Positions 46,502 through 55,322 are shown, numbered from the stretch's first letter. The stretch is DNA of 64,000 nucleotides from Bacteroidaceae bacterium (GCA_017522135.1 JAFXAB010000033.1:1-64000), one strand, 5' to 3'. Made by a program: numbers and translations. Notes: a model not told the origin generated them from the letters alone.

Positions 46502-46569
46502 GTGTAACGGACACATCCTCTATGCAACAATCGTGCAAGGTGTGTGTGAGGAAGGCTATGTTATGAAGT

Positions 46570-46603
46570 GACCCCAAAAGTTTTTTTCTAAACTTTTGGG
46601 GTC
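46570..46603. terminator. Hairpin between hsp20 and ferritin genes
   Basis: GACCCCAAAAGTTT (46570-46583) and AAACTTTTGGGGTC (46590-46603) form a perfect 14-bp stem with a 6-base loop. It sits between two converging genes and could stop transcription from both sides, although the T tract is poor. Confidence 0.65.
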
Positions 46604-46647
46604 AGTCCATTTTACTACTCAGTTTCCTGAAAATTTATAAATATCGA

Positions 46648-47172
46648 TTACTCTGCAGTGTTAGCAAGAGGTGCCGGTACTGTATAGGTGCGGGCGGCCA
46701 ATTCTTTATCAAACATGTAGAGGCCATATCCATTATCACCTATCTTCTTGAGGGCATCAATGTAGTCGCGAGCTGTCTCTTCTTCCTCTACTTGCTCATC
46801 TATAAACCACTTGAGCATGCTTTGTGAAGCATAGTCTTTCTCTTCAAGGGCGATGGTGTAGAGGTCGTTGATGCGACCTGTTACTATCTTCTCGTGGCGA
46901 AGTGTCTCTTCATAAGCGTGAAGTATCGAGTCCCATGAGGTGTCTACTGCTTCGATAGGCATAAGTTCTACTTTCCCGTCACGAGAGTTTATGTAGTTCA
47001 TAAATATTGTTGCATGGTCTTGCTCTTCTTTGAATTGTACTGCAAACCAATTGGCTATACCTTTGTATCCTTCTTTCTCAAAGTGCATCGACATTGAGAG
47101 ATATAGATAGGCCGACCAAAATTCGGCATTTACTTGGGCATTCATTGCCGCTTCCATTCTTTTGCTTAACAT
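46648..47172 (-). CDS. ftnA: Ferritin (non-haem)
   Basis: A 174-residue four-helix iron-storage protein. Ferroxidase residues are seen in MSMHFEKEGYKGIANWF (Glu, Glu) and FKEEQDHATIFMNYI (Glu-Glu-x-x-His), and in WFIDEQVEEEETARDYID. The length is that of bacterial FtnA. The promoter is good: on the minus strand TTTG at 47264-47267 and TATATTTG at 47237-47244, 19 bp apart, with a 60-base leader. Confidence 0.95.
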   Translation of the reverse strand: MLSKRMEAAMNAQVNAEFWSAYLYLSMSMHFEKEGYKGIANWFAVQFKEEQDHATIFMNYINSRDGKVELMPIEAVDTSWDSILHAYEETLRHEKIVTGRINDLYTIALEEKDYASQSMLKWFIDEQVEEEETARDYIDALKKIGDNGYGLYMFDKELAARTYTVPAPLANTAE

Positions 47173-47236
47173 AGTTGTATTATTTAGATTTTAATTGTTA
47201 TTTTTATTTGGTGAGCTTTGTTGCTCTTTCTCTTTG

Positions 47237-47267
47237 CAAATATAATAAATATTATGAAATAGACAAA
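47237..47267 (-). promoter_or_regulatory. Promoter of the ferritin gene
   Basis: Minus-strand TTTG (47267-47264) and TATATTTG (47244-47237) with a 19-bp spacer, matching the Bacteroidetes consensus. No Fur box was recognised. Confidence 0.72.
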
Positions 47268-47372
47268 GGAAAATATGTAAAATAATTATAAAATTAGAAT
47301 TATTCTAATTTTGTTTGTCTTAGAAAGGGGAAACATTCGTGGGCTCCTCTCACAATTTCTTAGGTGTTTCGT

Positions 47373-48419
47373 TTACAATACAACCTTTGCAGTACCGCCA
47401 TTGTAACGCACCAGATAGATGCCGTGAGCGAGGTGTGAGGCATCTATCATGCGAGTACCTGTACCTACCTGGTATTTTGCAACGAGTACACCGGCGGTGT
47501 TGTATACCGATACGGTTTGCGCCTTATCGAGCTGCGTACATATCATTCCGTTGGTTGCATATACACGATTGTTACTACCGGTTGTGCTCTCGACCGAGCC
47601 GGCAACATAACATTTAAGGCCATCGATACATACAATTGAAGATGTGTTCATGCCATAGTCACTCTTGTCCGATGAGTCCATGGTGATATAGATAATATCA
47701 ACATTGCCGAGGGGCGTGAGGTCGCACCATGACCAGTGGTCGTTGACATAGTTGTCGGCTTCGTTTATTATTCCGTCGCTGTTGCGGTCGTTGTGAAGAT
47801 ACTCGGCAAGGTAAAAATCGACACTTGTTGATGTTTTATTCTCAATGTTTACGCCATGAAATGTTACCTTGTAATAGTCGCCTTCTTGTGTAAGAGGTCG
47901 AGCAAATCCATCACCCTCGGTGCAACCATAGTATCCCCATGGTGAATTGCACACATACACGCCTTGTGGGGTAAAGCCCTTGCTGTTTTTCTCCTTAAGT
48001 GAAATGTAGCTTGTGCCATATTCCGATTCGGTGCTCGAATAAGAACTGTAATAGTTTATCATAAAAGGCTTACCTGCGATGGCATCGGCACGGAAGGTGT
48101 CTTCACTCTCAAGGTTTACACCACCTTGAGCCATGCAACCCCATTGGTTGGCTGTCCATCCCGGTGAGTCGTAATGGTTGGCATTGTTGGTATTGCGGCT
48201 GGGTAAGAAGCCTTCGTAGTAACCGGGTCCATAGGGTGCTGTGTGTGAGAATACAAATCCGTCGGCATCGAAACTGTCGTTGTTATAAATACCATCCCAC
48301 ACGTTGTTTTCGTTGTAGACGATGTTTTCATCACTCAGGTCGAGTAAGTAAACTGCGTTTTGAGCATATAAGGTTGATATGCTCATCACAATTGCTGCTG
48401 TAAGGATACACTTTTTCAT
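47373..48419 (-). CDS. DUF4465 protein with T9SS type A sorting domain
   Basis: A 348-residue exported protein. Signal peptide 1-19 (ending YAQ), then the DUF4465 beta-sandwich (about 35-260) with FDADGFVFSH, GWTANQWGCMAQGG and VYVCNSPWGYYGC stretches; the family is seen in secreted Bacteroidetes proteins and resembles carbohydrate-binding lectin folds. The last 75 residues are a sorting tail (VSVYNTAGVLVAKYQVG, LAHGIYLVRYNGGTAKVVL), so it should leave the cell through T9SS. It follows the SGNH protein gene by 18 bp and is the last gene of the operon. Confidence 0.87.
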   Translation of the reverse strand: MKKCILTAAIVMSISTLYAQNAVYLLDLSDENIVYNENNVWDGIYNNDSFDADGFVFSHTAPYGPGYYEGFLPSRNTNNANHYDSPGWTANQWGCMAQGGVNLESEDTFRADAIAGKPFMINYYSSYSSTESEYGTSYISLKEKNSKGFTPQGVYVCNSPWGYYGCTEGDGFARPLTQEGDYYKVTFHGVNIENKTSTSVDFYLAEYLHNDRNSDGIINEADNYVNDHWSWCDLTPLGNVDIIYITMDSSDKSDYGMNTSSIVCIDGLKCYVAGSVESTTGSNNRVYATNGMICTQLDKAQTVSVYNTAGVLVAKYQVGTGTRMIDASHLAHGIYLVRYNGGTAKVVL

Positions 48420-48437
48420 GATTTTATGTTTTGTTAT

Positions 48438-51170
48438 TTATTTTATATGTCTATACACGCACTCTGCCATTCGTCGATAGCCGTATTGATTGGGGTGTAA
48501 CCAATCGCTGTAGTGTGAATTGGCATTGTAGGGCGTAATACCCGATTTGCTCCATAAATCGATAACTTGTACACCGTAATATTCGGCAATCTCTTTTATT
48601 GCCTCATTTTTGGCACGACGCAAGGCATCGGCCTCTTCCCATGTACCCAATGAATTGTCGTAACGCGAGGAATCGCACTGCATGAGTGTCATGCAATATA
48701 TTCTGGCCAGTGGTGTTTCGGTAAGAAAACGCTCGATAATACCTTTATAGGCCGAGTAGAATGATACAGCTTCGATGGGTGCTACCCAAGCCTCGATGTT
48801 GTTCCATTGCAATGTATCGGCCATATAGTATAGTCGTGGTTTTTCATTTTCCATAATATTGAGCACGGTGTGATTTTTTTTCTTTATGCGACTATTCATA
48901 TATACCAGAGCATCATCCAAAGAGTTGATGTCGCTATATATGGTCAAGTCTACAAGTTGCTCGGGATAAAACGGAGCATCATCTATACTACCCATTCGGT
49001 AATGATTGGTTTTGTCATTTTGTCCACCATACACAATAATGATTTGAGGTGTATATCTGCGCACGTCTAAGCATCGAAGCGAAAGGGCGTTAATATCATT
49101 GGGCATGATCCATGCACCTCCATAGCCCATAGGGGCATATCCGTTGAGTCCTGTCAAAGTCTCTTCGCGACTCCAATTGACACCCGACCATTCGACCAGC
49201 AGTTCTTGCCAATAAGTACTCCTATTGCCACTGTTGGTAGTGAAACTATCGCCCAGAGTCACCAATTTTTGCTCACTGACACAACTCTTTGAGCCTTCGA
49301 GTTCTCCTACACGCGTATATACATTGTTGAGCAAATCGGTAGTTGAATTTCCCGACATAATGACACTCTCTCCCTTGGATGCATAACTGTTAACTACAAA
49401 ATATTCAGCTCCCTCGGGGGCTGTTTCGGCCGAGATAATCAATTCGCCTTGAGTCGTGCGGTCGTCTTGTACAAGTCCCAAGTCATAACCTACCATTGTT
49501 GTAAAACCAATGTCGCTGTAGTATACAACCAACGGAACGATGTTGGTTTCGGTATAACACCCCGTGGCCATTACTTTGTATTGAGAGCCTTGAATGGGCA
49601 TAAAACGCGAATGTCGGTAGTTGGCATCAATTGTGCGTTTTCCGTTTATGCCGACAAATGCCCCCGAGTATGAGAATACCGACTCTTCTTTGTGATACGT
49701 GTAGGGAACGGTTACTTCTATCACGTTATCTATATCACGTCGCATGCTCAACATTGTTTCATCCTTTTTATCCAATAGCATGTTGACCATAAAATACTGT
49801 GCCCCTGAGGGTAATATATCGGTCATGAAATTGACTTCTTGCATTTGCCAGGTGTCATCGTTCACGCTGTCGAATGCGGAGGGGATGCGTGTATGTATGT
49901 CTTTGTCTCTGTAAAAAGACACTCCGGGATAGGTCTTGTTGCCATACGTTTTCACTATCCAATCTTTATTGATGGGTATAAAGTCGGTGTGCACCATATC
50001 GTAGTCGACAACGTTCTCTCCCTGTATATTCACTGCACCTGCTTGCGAGAATTTCTCTTTGTAATCGGTAAAAAACCATGTTCCGGCATTTGACAATTCC
50101 TGTATTCCTTTATTCAGTTTTGTCACTTTCTCGTTTATGCTGTCAACGACATTGCGCATGTATTGCAACTCTTCGAGCATGGCCGATAATGGCATCCACG
50201 ACTCAGGTTTGCTCCACGTCGAGTCGTCAAGCTCTTCTTCGAGATACTGCTCGTTGACAACATGGTTGTCTTTGAAGTAAGTGATGATAACTCCCTGACG
50301 ACGCATATAGTCGGGTACTGAAAGTCGGGTAAGCGAGTCATTGTCGAGATAGGGTATGGTAAGATTGCCAAAACTGCCATAGTTGGTCCACTCATTTATA
50401 TTGTCCCATGAAAGCGAGTCGCTACCAATATATTGTACACTGCGCCAATTGATGCTGTCACATCGGAAGGTTACCACTGTACCGCTTTGTCGCAAGTGTT
50501 TGGGTGTAGCCTCTATGGCCGACTGCAGAGTATGATATTGGCCGGACTTTAGTGGGGCGTAAAGCGTTGCATTATAGAAATTTGCACCCTTCGATATCTC
50601 GGCATCATCTTGCTTTAATTCTGTTATCTGTTCATTGACATACAAACGTAGCGAATCGATATTTTTGCTCAGCGAATCGTCCGTTAGAAATAGTTGTTCT
50701 ATCTTCAACACAGCGTCGTCGAGCAGCAAAGCAGTTTGTGTGTGTTCATAACCCACAGAATCAATCTCATTCCACAGCAAATCCCAGCCCTCTACTTGTT
50801 CGGCATACATCGCATAAGGCACTGCAGTCAGTCGTGTAGTGGCAATAACCTCGCCATCGAGTATTGTGCGCATTACAATAGTGCCGGCACCCCAGTCTAT
50901 TGTATCGAAACTGCCCACAATAGCTTGCCCCTCTCCGGGATGCAACGAGAAATAGCCATTGCCGTTGGTCGTAACATTGTGCTCCTCGCTATACACCACA
51001 GTTGCATCTTGCACAAACTCGAGCTTGAGTGTGGCATGAGTATCAGGGCGAACAGTGCCATTGGGGTTTTTCAACACCCCTTGGTAGTTGAGCACTTGTG
51101 CAGCTTGAGACTGCAATAGGCCTATAACGATGATTATAAGTATAGAGAGTAGTTGTAAAAATCTTTTCAT
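48438..51170 (-). CDS. Multidomain secreted SGNH hydrolase-like protein
   Basis: A 910-residue exported protein. The ATG at 51170, 4 bp after the previous stop, gives a signal peptide (about 1-23). Residues about 24-125 are a Bacteroidetes N-terminal module (LNYQGVLKNPNG... TAVPYAMYAEQ). Then comes a helical/coiled linker with many Asp and Ser (130-390), two similar beta-sandwich units (about 400-520 and 525-635), and a C-terminal SGNH domain with TLGDSFTTNSGN (Ser), YGGQNDKTN and SDWLHPNQYGYRR (Asp and His). It has no T9SS tail of its own. It probably de-acylates a glycan; the substrate is unknown. Confidence 0.8.
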   Translation of the reverse strand: MKRFLQLLSILIIIVIGLLQSQAAQVLNYQGVLKNPNGTVRPDTHATLKLEFVQDATVVYSEEHNVTTNGNGYFSLHPGEGQAIVGSFDTIDWGAGTIVMRTILDGEVIATTRLTAVPYAMYAEQVEGWDLLWNEIDSVGYEHTQTALLLDDAVLKIEQLFLTDDSLSKNIDSLRLYVNEQITELKQDDAEISKGANFYNATLYAPLKSGQYHTLQSAIEATPKHLRQSGTVVTFRCDSINWRSVQYIGSDSLSWDNINEWTNYGSFGNLTIPYLDNDSLTRLSVPDYMRRQGVIITYFKDNHVVNEQYLEEELDDSTWSKPESWMPLSAMLEELQYMRNVVDSINEKVTKLNKGIQELSNAGTWFFTDYKEKFSQAGAVNIQGENVVDYDMVHTDFIPINKDWIVKTYGNKTYPGVSFYRDKDIHTRIPSAFDSVNDDTWQMQEVNFMTDILPSGAQYFMVNMLLDKKDETMLSMRRDIDNVIEVTVPYTYHKEESVFSYSGAFVGINGKRTIDANYRHSRFMPIQGSQYKVMATGCYTETNIVPLVVYYSDIGFTTMVGYDLGLVQDDRTTQGELIISAETAPEGAEYFVVNSYASKGESVIMSGNSTTDLLNNVYTRVGELEGSKSCVSEQKLVTLGDSFTTNSGNRSTYWQELLVEWSGVNWSREETLTGLNGYAPMGYGGAWIMPNDINALSLRCLDVRRYTPQIIIVYGGQNDKTNHYRMGSIDDAPFYPEQLVDLTIYSDINSLDDALVYMNSRIKKKNHTVLNIMENEKPRLYYMADTLQWNNIEAWVAPIEAVSFYSAYKGIIERFLTETPLARIYCMTLMQCDSSRYDNSLGTWEEADALRRAKNEAIKEIAEYYGVQVIDLWSKSGITPYNANSHYSDWLHPNQYGYRRMAECVYRHIK

Positions 51171-51174
51171 AATA

Positions 51175-51639
51175 TTATTTTTTAATCCATCGCACCACAT
51201 ACGGAATGCGCTCCGGCACAACAATCTGCATAATATACACCCCATGGGGTAACAAGCCATAGTTTATATATTGCGTGTCGTCATATACCTCACCTTGCAG
51301 GTATACACGCCCGTCAATGCCCGATATACTATACCGAGGCTTGCGCTCTACCATGTCATGAGTCAAATATAACGTAGCACGTTGTAGTTCATTGTCGAAA
51401 ATTGTCTGTATCGACAATGTATCACACAACTGACTTTCGCTACTTATTGTAGCGTACACCAATGAGGGTAAAAAGCCCATAGATGCCGGAGCAGTATATT
51501 CGGTAACATATTCGCCAAGGACAAAGTCAATAGGCGATGATGTGTCGATATGTGCACCCACAGCAAACACCCCTTGCGCCATGGCACAAGCATGTGACAA
51601 CCCAATCATTAGCAACAACAATCTGCTTCGTGTTATCAT
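51175..51639 (-). CDS. Small secreted protein with T9SS-like C-terminal tail
   Basis: A 154-residue protein. The frame is open to 51693, but a promoter (-33 CAAA at 51691-51694, -7 at 51664-51671, minus strand) lies inside that extension, and the ATG at 51639 begins a proper signal peptide (ending AMAQ). After about 65 residues of beta-rich sequence there is a type A sorting-domain-like tail with YSISGIDGRVYLQG, LPHGVYIMQIVV and a basic end RWIKK. First gene of a three-gene secreted-protein operon, preceded by tandem repeats. Confidence 0.75.
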   Translation of the reverse strand: MITRSRLLLLMIGLSHACAMAQGVFAVGAHIDTSSPIDFVLGEYVTEYTAPASMGFLPSLVYATISSESQLCDTLSIQTIFDNELQRATLYLTHDMVERKPRYSISGIDGRVYLQGEVYDDTQYINYGLLPHGVYIMQIVVPERIPYVVRWIKK

Positions 51640-51663
51640 ATTGTCAATACTTATATCGAAGGA

Positions 51664-51694
51664 CAAAGATAGCGATAAGCGAGAGGAGAACAAA
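51664..51694 (-). promoter_or_regulatory. Promoter of the secreted-protein operon
   Basis: On the minus strand TTTG (51694-51691) and TATCTTTG (51671-51664) are 19 bp apart. The -33 part belongs to the first tandem repeat copy, so the repeat supplies part of the promoter. Confidence 0.7.
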
Positions 51695-51879
51695 ATAAGT
51701 TTACTTATTTTTTATCCCGAGCGGAGCTATCTTGGGCCTCAGCCAAAGTCGCGATAAGCGAGAGGAGAACAAAATAAGTTTACTTATTTTTTATCCCGAG
51801 CGGAACTATCTTGGGCCTCAGCCAAAGTCGCGATAAGCGAGAGGAGAACCCTGTAAGTTTACTTATTTTTTATCCCGAG
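51672..51879 (-). repeat. Tandem 79-bp repeats upstream of the secreted-protein operon
   Basis: Copies begin at 51672, 51751 and 51830 (exact 79-bp period). Copies 1 and 2 differ by one base in the part near GCGGA(G/A)CTAT; copy 3 stops after about 50 bases and has CCCTG in place of CAAAA. Each copy holds the inverted repeat AAATAAGT-TT-ACTTATTT (partly lost in copy 3), and copies 1 and 2 a CCCGAG/CTTGGG stem. Only the gene-proximal copy borders a full TATCTTTG; the others have CGACTTTG. Confidence 0.9.
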
Positions 51880-52032
51880 TTTTGGTTTGGTTTTTGTTCA
51901 ATTTTTGCCGTGTAAAAACCACATGTACTGCCGAAGAATAAAATTTATATAAAATTTAACTAATGAGTTGGAACATTTAGCCCTCTTTCTGGTTTTAATA
52001 TATAAATGCGTAATAAAATCACATAATCACAT

Positions 52033-52251
52033 ATGAAGCACTCAATGAACGTAAAAGAAGATAAGGCATCAGATTATACAGTTGATATGTCAACGTTGGA
52101 ACGCACGCTTGAATGTAGCGATAGTTTGCAACAAAAAGTAGTGTCTATGTATATTGTAGGCTATGAGTTGAACGATATTGCACACGAATGTAAGATTTCA
52201 GTAGAGGATGTCGAAAATATCGTAGATGTATTTGTAAGAGAAGTCTTATAG
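52033..52251 (+). CDS. Small helix-turn-helix protein, sigma region 4-like
   Basis: A 72-residue protein. The second half (LQQKVVSMYIVGYELNDIAHECKISVEDVENIVDVFV) reads as a helix-turn-helix like sigma factor region 4.2 or a LuxR-type output domain; the first half is short and charged. There is no partner domain. The ATG at 52033 is followed by another at 52045. No consensus promoter is clear upstream. It is isolated between the repeats and tRNA-Met. The regulatory function is an inference; it could also be a remnant of a larger regulator. Confidence 0.6.
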   Translation: MKHSMNVKEDKASDYTVDMSTLERTLECSDSLQQKVVSMYIVGYELNDIAHECKISVEDVENIVDVFVREVL

Positions 52252-52710
52252 TTATTGGGGCAACATATTACAGCCTCTTTTCAAAAGAAGAAACCATGAA
52301 ACACAGAGTTAGAGTGCAGATATAACATCTGCATAGGCCCTTCGTGTGTCTTATTCACAACAACTTGTCGGAGCAAAAGCCAATATATGTGTTGAAAATA
52401 ATCGGAGTATAGCACAATTTCATACCCCTGACATTGCAAACTCTTATGGCGCAAGATAAGCTGCAAGCATTGTAACAGGACAATCAGACAATATCCTTTA
52501 GTAGTAAAATAAAGATTTATATGTATAAGATTGATGTTCCCTGTAGGGTAGGCTATAAAAGGAAAGATTGAAGATTTATTGCTCCTAAAAAACGCTTTAT
52601 CAAGAGTATAACTAAATTTTTGCATTTGCTGTTGGACTTTACAAGATAAAAAAACGATAGATTGAAGAAAAAATAACATCGAAAAACTTGCAAGTATCAA
52701 TATAAAGCAT
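52252..52710. other. AT-rich gap before tRNA-Met
   Basis: About 460 bp with no supported gene. A 139-codon open frame on the minus strand (52281-52700) has Phe/Leu/Gln-rich composition and no recognisable motif or promoter. Confidence 0.45.
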
Positions 52711-52718
52711 TAATTTTG
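52711..52718 (+). promoter_or_regulatory. -7 element of the tRNA-Met gene
   Basis: TAATTTTG, 30 bases before the tRNA 5' end, with CTTG about 20 bp further upstream. Confidence 0.55.
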
Positions 52719-52748
52719 CACCCACATTCGGTAATAAACCCGAATATC

Positions 52749-52822
52749 GGTCCTATAGCTCAGTTGGTTAGAGCATCTGACTCATAATCAGGGGGTCCTT
52801 GGTTCAAGCCCAAGTGGGACCA
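52749..52822 (+). tRNA. tRNA-Met (anticodon CAT)
   Basis: A full cloverleaf: acceptor GGTCCTA/TGGGACC, D arm GCTCAGTTGGTTAGAGC, anticodon loop CTCATAA, variable loop, and T arm CTTGG-TTCAAGC-CCAAG. The anticodon is CAT. The body resembles elongator tRNA-Met; an Ile2 tRNA with modified C34 cannot be fully excluded. CCA is not encoded. Confidence 0.95.
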
Positions 52823-52829
52823 CATAACA

Positions 52830-52876
52830 AATCGCTAAGTAGTTGAAATTGCAACACTTAGCGATTTTTCTTTTAT
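52830..52876 (+). terminator. Terminator of tRNA-Met
   Basis: AATCGCTAAGT (52830-52840) and ACTTAGCGATT (52856-52866) pair perfectly over 11 bp, followed by TTTCTTTTAT. Confidence 0.88.
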
Positions 52877-53274
52877 ATTTTTACGACTGAGCGCTTTTAC
52901 AGATATGATTGTCGATTTGGCCGATTTTAGTCATATATTGAGGTTTGATAGCATCTGTTTTCTTACGTGTCATTTTGATTTTATTATCTTTGCAATTGTA
53001 AAATGGTGGGGAAATTGGATATTTCTTTTTATTTTTGTAGACCTTTCCATTCGTGGGTCTGTGTAGTAGATGTGTGTACAAGCTGAATTATTGGACTGTA
53101 TAACCTGGCAAACACTTGAATATCAGTAGTATAGTGCTTGTGTTTGTGGAGTGGACTGGCGATGCGTTGAGCGGCAAGCTCGGGATAAGGCCTGTCGGTC
53201 TTGCGTGTAATGAGTAATGTTAATCTAAAATTAATAAAAACTTGGTTGTATTCCAATAGTAATTTGTAGAAGCT
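52877..53274. other. Gap upstream of the 5'-nucleotidase gene, possible long leader
   Basis: Holds a plus-strand -7 match TATCTTTG at 52985-52992. If used, the 5'-nucleotidase mRNA would have a leader of about 275 bases, whose later part (about 53140-53210) is GC-rich compared with its surroundings. No gene is supported in it. Confidence 0.4.
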
Positions 53275-54810
53275 ATGAAAACCAGATTTCTCATTTTATT
53301 GGGTTGTGTGTCGTTGTTGCTGTCGTTGAGTGCGTGTGTTACAGCCGACAAGCAGGTGGTGATACTCTTTACAAACGATACACATAGTCAGATAGAGCCT
53401 ATTGCCTCTGATGCCAAGCGCAATGCCGATATGGGCGGTGTATTGCGACGCAAAGTGCTCATTGATAGCTTGCGAAGTGTGTATCCGCATGCTCTGTTGG
53501 TTGATGCCGGTGATGCTGTGCAGGGAACGCCCTATTTCAATTTATATGGTGGTGAAGTGGAGAGTATGGTACTCAATGAGTTGGGTTATGATGTGCGCAC
53601 AATAGGCAACCATGAGTATGACAATGGAGGAGATGCTCTTGTGGCTATGTTGCGAGGTTTTGAGGGTGTTACTGTATCGTCAAACTATACTTTCAATCGA
53701 GAGGATATGCAAGAGCTGGTTGTTCCGGCGTGGATGTGTGATGTGGATGATGTTAAGGTAGGTTTTGTTGGTATCAATGTCAACCCCGAAGGATTGCTCT
53801 TTCCGCTCAATGCGCAAGAGGTAAACTATCATGATCCCATAGCCTATGGTGATAGTATGGCTTTGCTATTGCGTCAGCAAGGTGCTGATGTGGTGGTCGC
53901 TTTGTCGCATTTGGGTTGCACCGATGGTGGTGTGAATGTTATCGACTCTGTCTTGGTGCAGAATACTCGTTTTATTGACTTTGTTGTGGGTGGACACTCG
54001 CATACAACTCTTACCGAACCGTTGGTATACACCAATTTGGATGGTCGCAAAGTGTCTGTTGGTCAGACCGGTAAGAGTGGTGTAAATCTGGGTTTTGTAC
54101 GACTTACTATTCCGCAAGACCGTAGTGATGATGTGATCGTAGATTACCGTTTGTTTCCTGTAGATGCTCGATATGACAATCGTTTGGATGTCGATTTTTC
54201 CAACAAGTTGGCTCCTTATAAGAGTCATGTTGATAGAGAAATGAGTGTTGTAGTAGGCAATAGTGCGGTTGATTTGGTTGTTAGTCGTCCGGAGAGTACC
54301 TTGAGTAATTGGGCGTGTGATGCTTTTGTCGATATATCGAGTCGTCGCAGTGGACAAAAGGTTGACTTTGCGGTTATCAATACCGGTGGTATGCGGGCCG
54401 ACATTTCGCGTGGCGTAGTAACACGAGGCGATATATGGCAAACCTTCCCCTTTACCAACTATATGACGTTGCTTCAACTAAAGGGTAGCGATGTGAGAGA
54501 CCTGTTTGAGCAGATTGCCGCTAATGGGGGCGAGGGCGTAAGCCGGGAGGTGCGACTTGTTATTAAAGACAATAGGGTGGCACAGCTTACTATCGGTGGT
54601 AAGCCTATTGATGACAACCGTATATACACCATAGCAACCATAAATTTTGTAGCAGATGGCGGTGATGGGATGGAGGCCTTTCGTAATGCTGTGTCGCGAG
54701 TAGACTATTCGGGGTTTGTGTTTGATTTGTTTGAAGAATATATGACGCGAATGGCACAACAAGGCATCGCTGTGCAGGCCTCATTGGATGGTCGTATAAC
54801 TATAGAATAG
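53275..54810 (+). CDS. 5'-nucleotidase/metallophosphatase lipoprotein
   Basis: A 511-residue UshA-type enzyme with both usual domains. The lipobox Cys21 (LSAC) points to envelope anchoring. The N-terminal metallophosphoesterase domain has FTNDTHSQ, DAGDAVQGTP, IGNHEYDNG and GGHSHT metal motifs; the C-terminal substrate domain has NTGGMRADI and ATINFVADGGDGM. It releases nucleosides and phosphate from external nucleotides. Many Bacteroidales carry the two domains as two adjacent genes; here they are one chain. It is followed by the HIT gene after 27 bp. Confidence 0.92.
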   Translation: MKTRFLILLGCVSLLLSLSACVTADKQVVILFTNDTHSQIEPIASDAKRNADMGGVLRRKVLIDSLRSVYPHALLVDAGDAVQGTPYFNLYGGEVESMVLNELGYDVRTIGNHEYDNGGDALVAMLRGFEGVTVSSNYTFNREDMQELVVPAWMCDVDDVKVGFVGINVNPEGLLFPLNAQEVNYHDPIAYGDSMALLLRQQGADVVVALSHLGCTDGGVNVIDSVLVQNTRFIDFVVGGHSHTTLTEPLVYTNLDGRKVSVGQTGKSGVNLGFVRLTIPQDRSDDVIVDYRLFPVDARYDNRLDVDFSNKLAPYKSHVDREMSVVVGNSAVDLVVSRPESTLSNWACDAFVDISSRRSGQKVDFAVINTGGMRADISRGVVTRGDIWQTFPFTNYMTLLQLKGSDVRDLFEQIAANGGEGVSREVRLVIKDNRVAQLTIGGKPIDDNRIYTIATINFVADGGDGMEAFRNAVSRVDYSGFVFDLFEEYMTRMAQQGIAVQASLDGRITIE

Positions 54811-54837
54811 TAATACCAACAAATAATATATATAATT

Positions 54838-55230
54838 ATGGCATCAATTTTTAGTCGTATTGTAGCCGGTGAAATACCTTGCTACAAAGTAGCCGAGGAT
54901 GAGCGTTTCTTTGCCTTCCTCGATATAAGTCCCGTAGCCAAAGGTCATACATTGGTTATCCCCAAACAAGAGGTGGATTATATCTTTGACCTTGATGATG
55001 AAACTTATTGTGGCCTCATGGCTTTTGCACGCAATGTGGCTCGTGCTCTTGAGGGTGCGGTAGAGTGCAAGCGTGTGGGCGTTGCTGTGATGGGCTTGGA
55101 GGTACCTCATGCTCACGTGCATCTCATTCCTATTACTACCGAGGGGGATATGAATTTCTTCAGAGAGAAACTCTCTTTGCCTGCCGAGGAGATGGCTGCT
55201 ATTGCAGCGCGCATTGCCGAGAAGTTGTAA
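54838..55230 (+). CDS. HIT family nucleotide-binding protein
   Basis: A 130-residue HIT protein. The N-terminal FSRIVAGEIPCYKVAED and the catalytic histidine triad PHAHVHLIP (near residue 95-103) identify it as a Hint/HinT-like purine nucleoside phosphoramidase. The C-terminal half ends with an EEMAAIAARI helix. It probably shares a transcript with the nucleotidase, suggesting nucleotide turnover. Confidence 0.93.
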   Translation: MASIFSRIVAGEIPCYKVAEDERFFAFLDISPVAKGHTLVIPKQEVDYIFDLDDETYCGLMAFARNVARALEGAVECKRVGVAVMGLEVPHAHVHLIPITTEGDMNFFREKLSLPAEEMAAIAARIAEKL

Positions 55231-55322
55231 GATATTGTTGACAACCGTAATGTAGGGTTCTATGATTTTGTTGTCATAAAACTGGCTCGACCTGATTTAT
55301 CGAACCTTATCTTGTGAAAAAT

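Noticed and set aside
52281-52700. A 139-codon minus-strand frame before tRNA-Met
   Set aside because: Composition is that of translated AT-rich DNA, with no promoter, domain or neighbour logic. A comparison with relatives could revive it.
53029-53256. A 75-codon minus-strand frame before the 5'-nucleotidase
   Set aside because: No promoter, no motif, and it overlaps the likely leader of the plus-strand gene.
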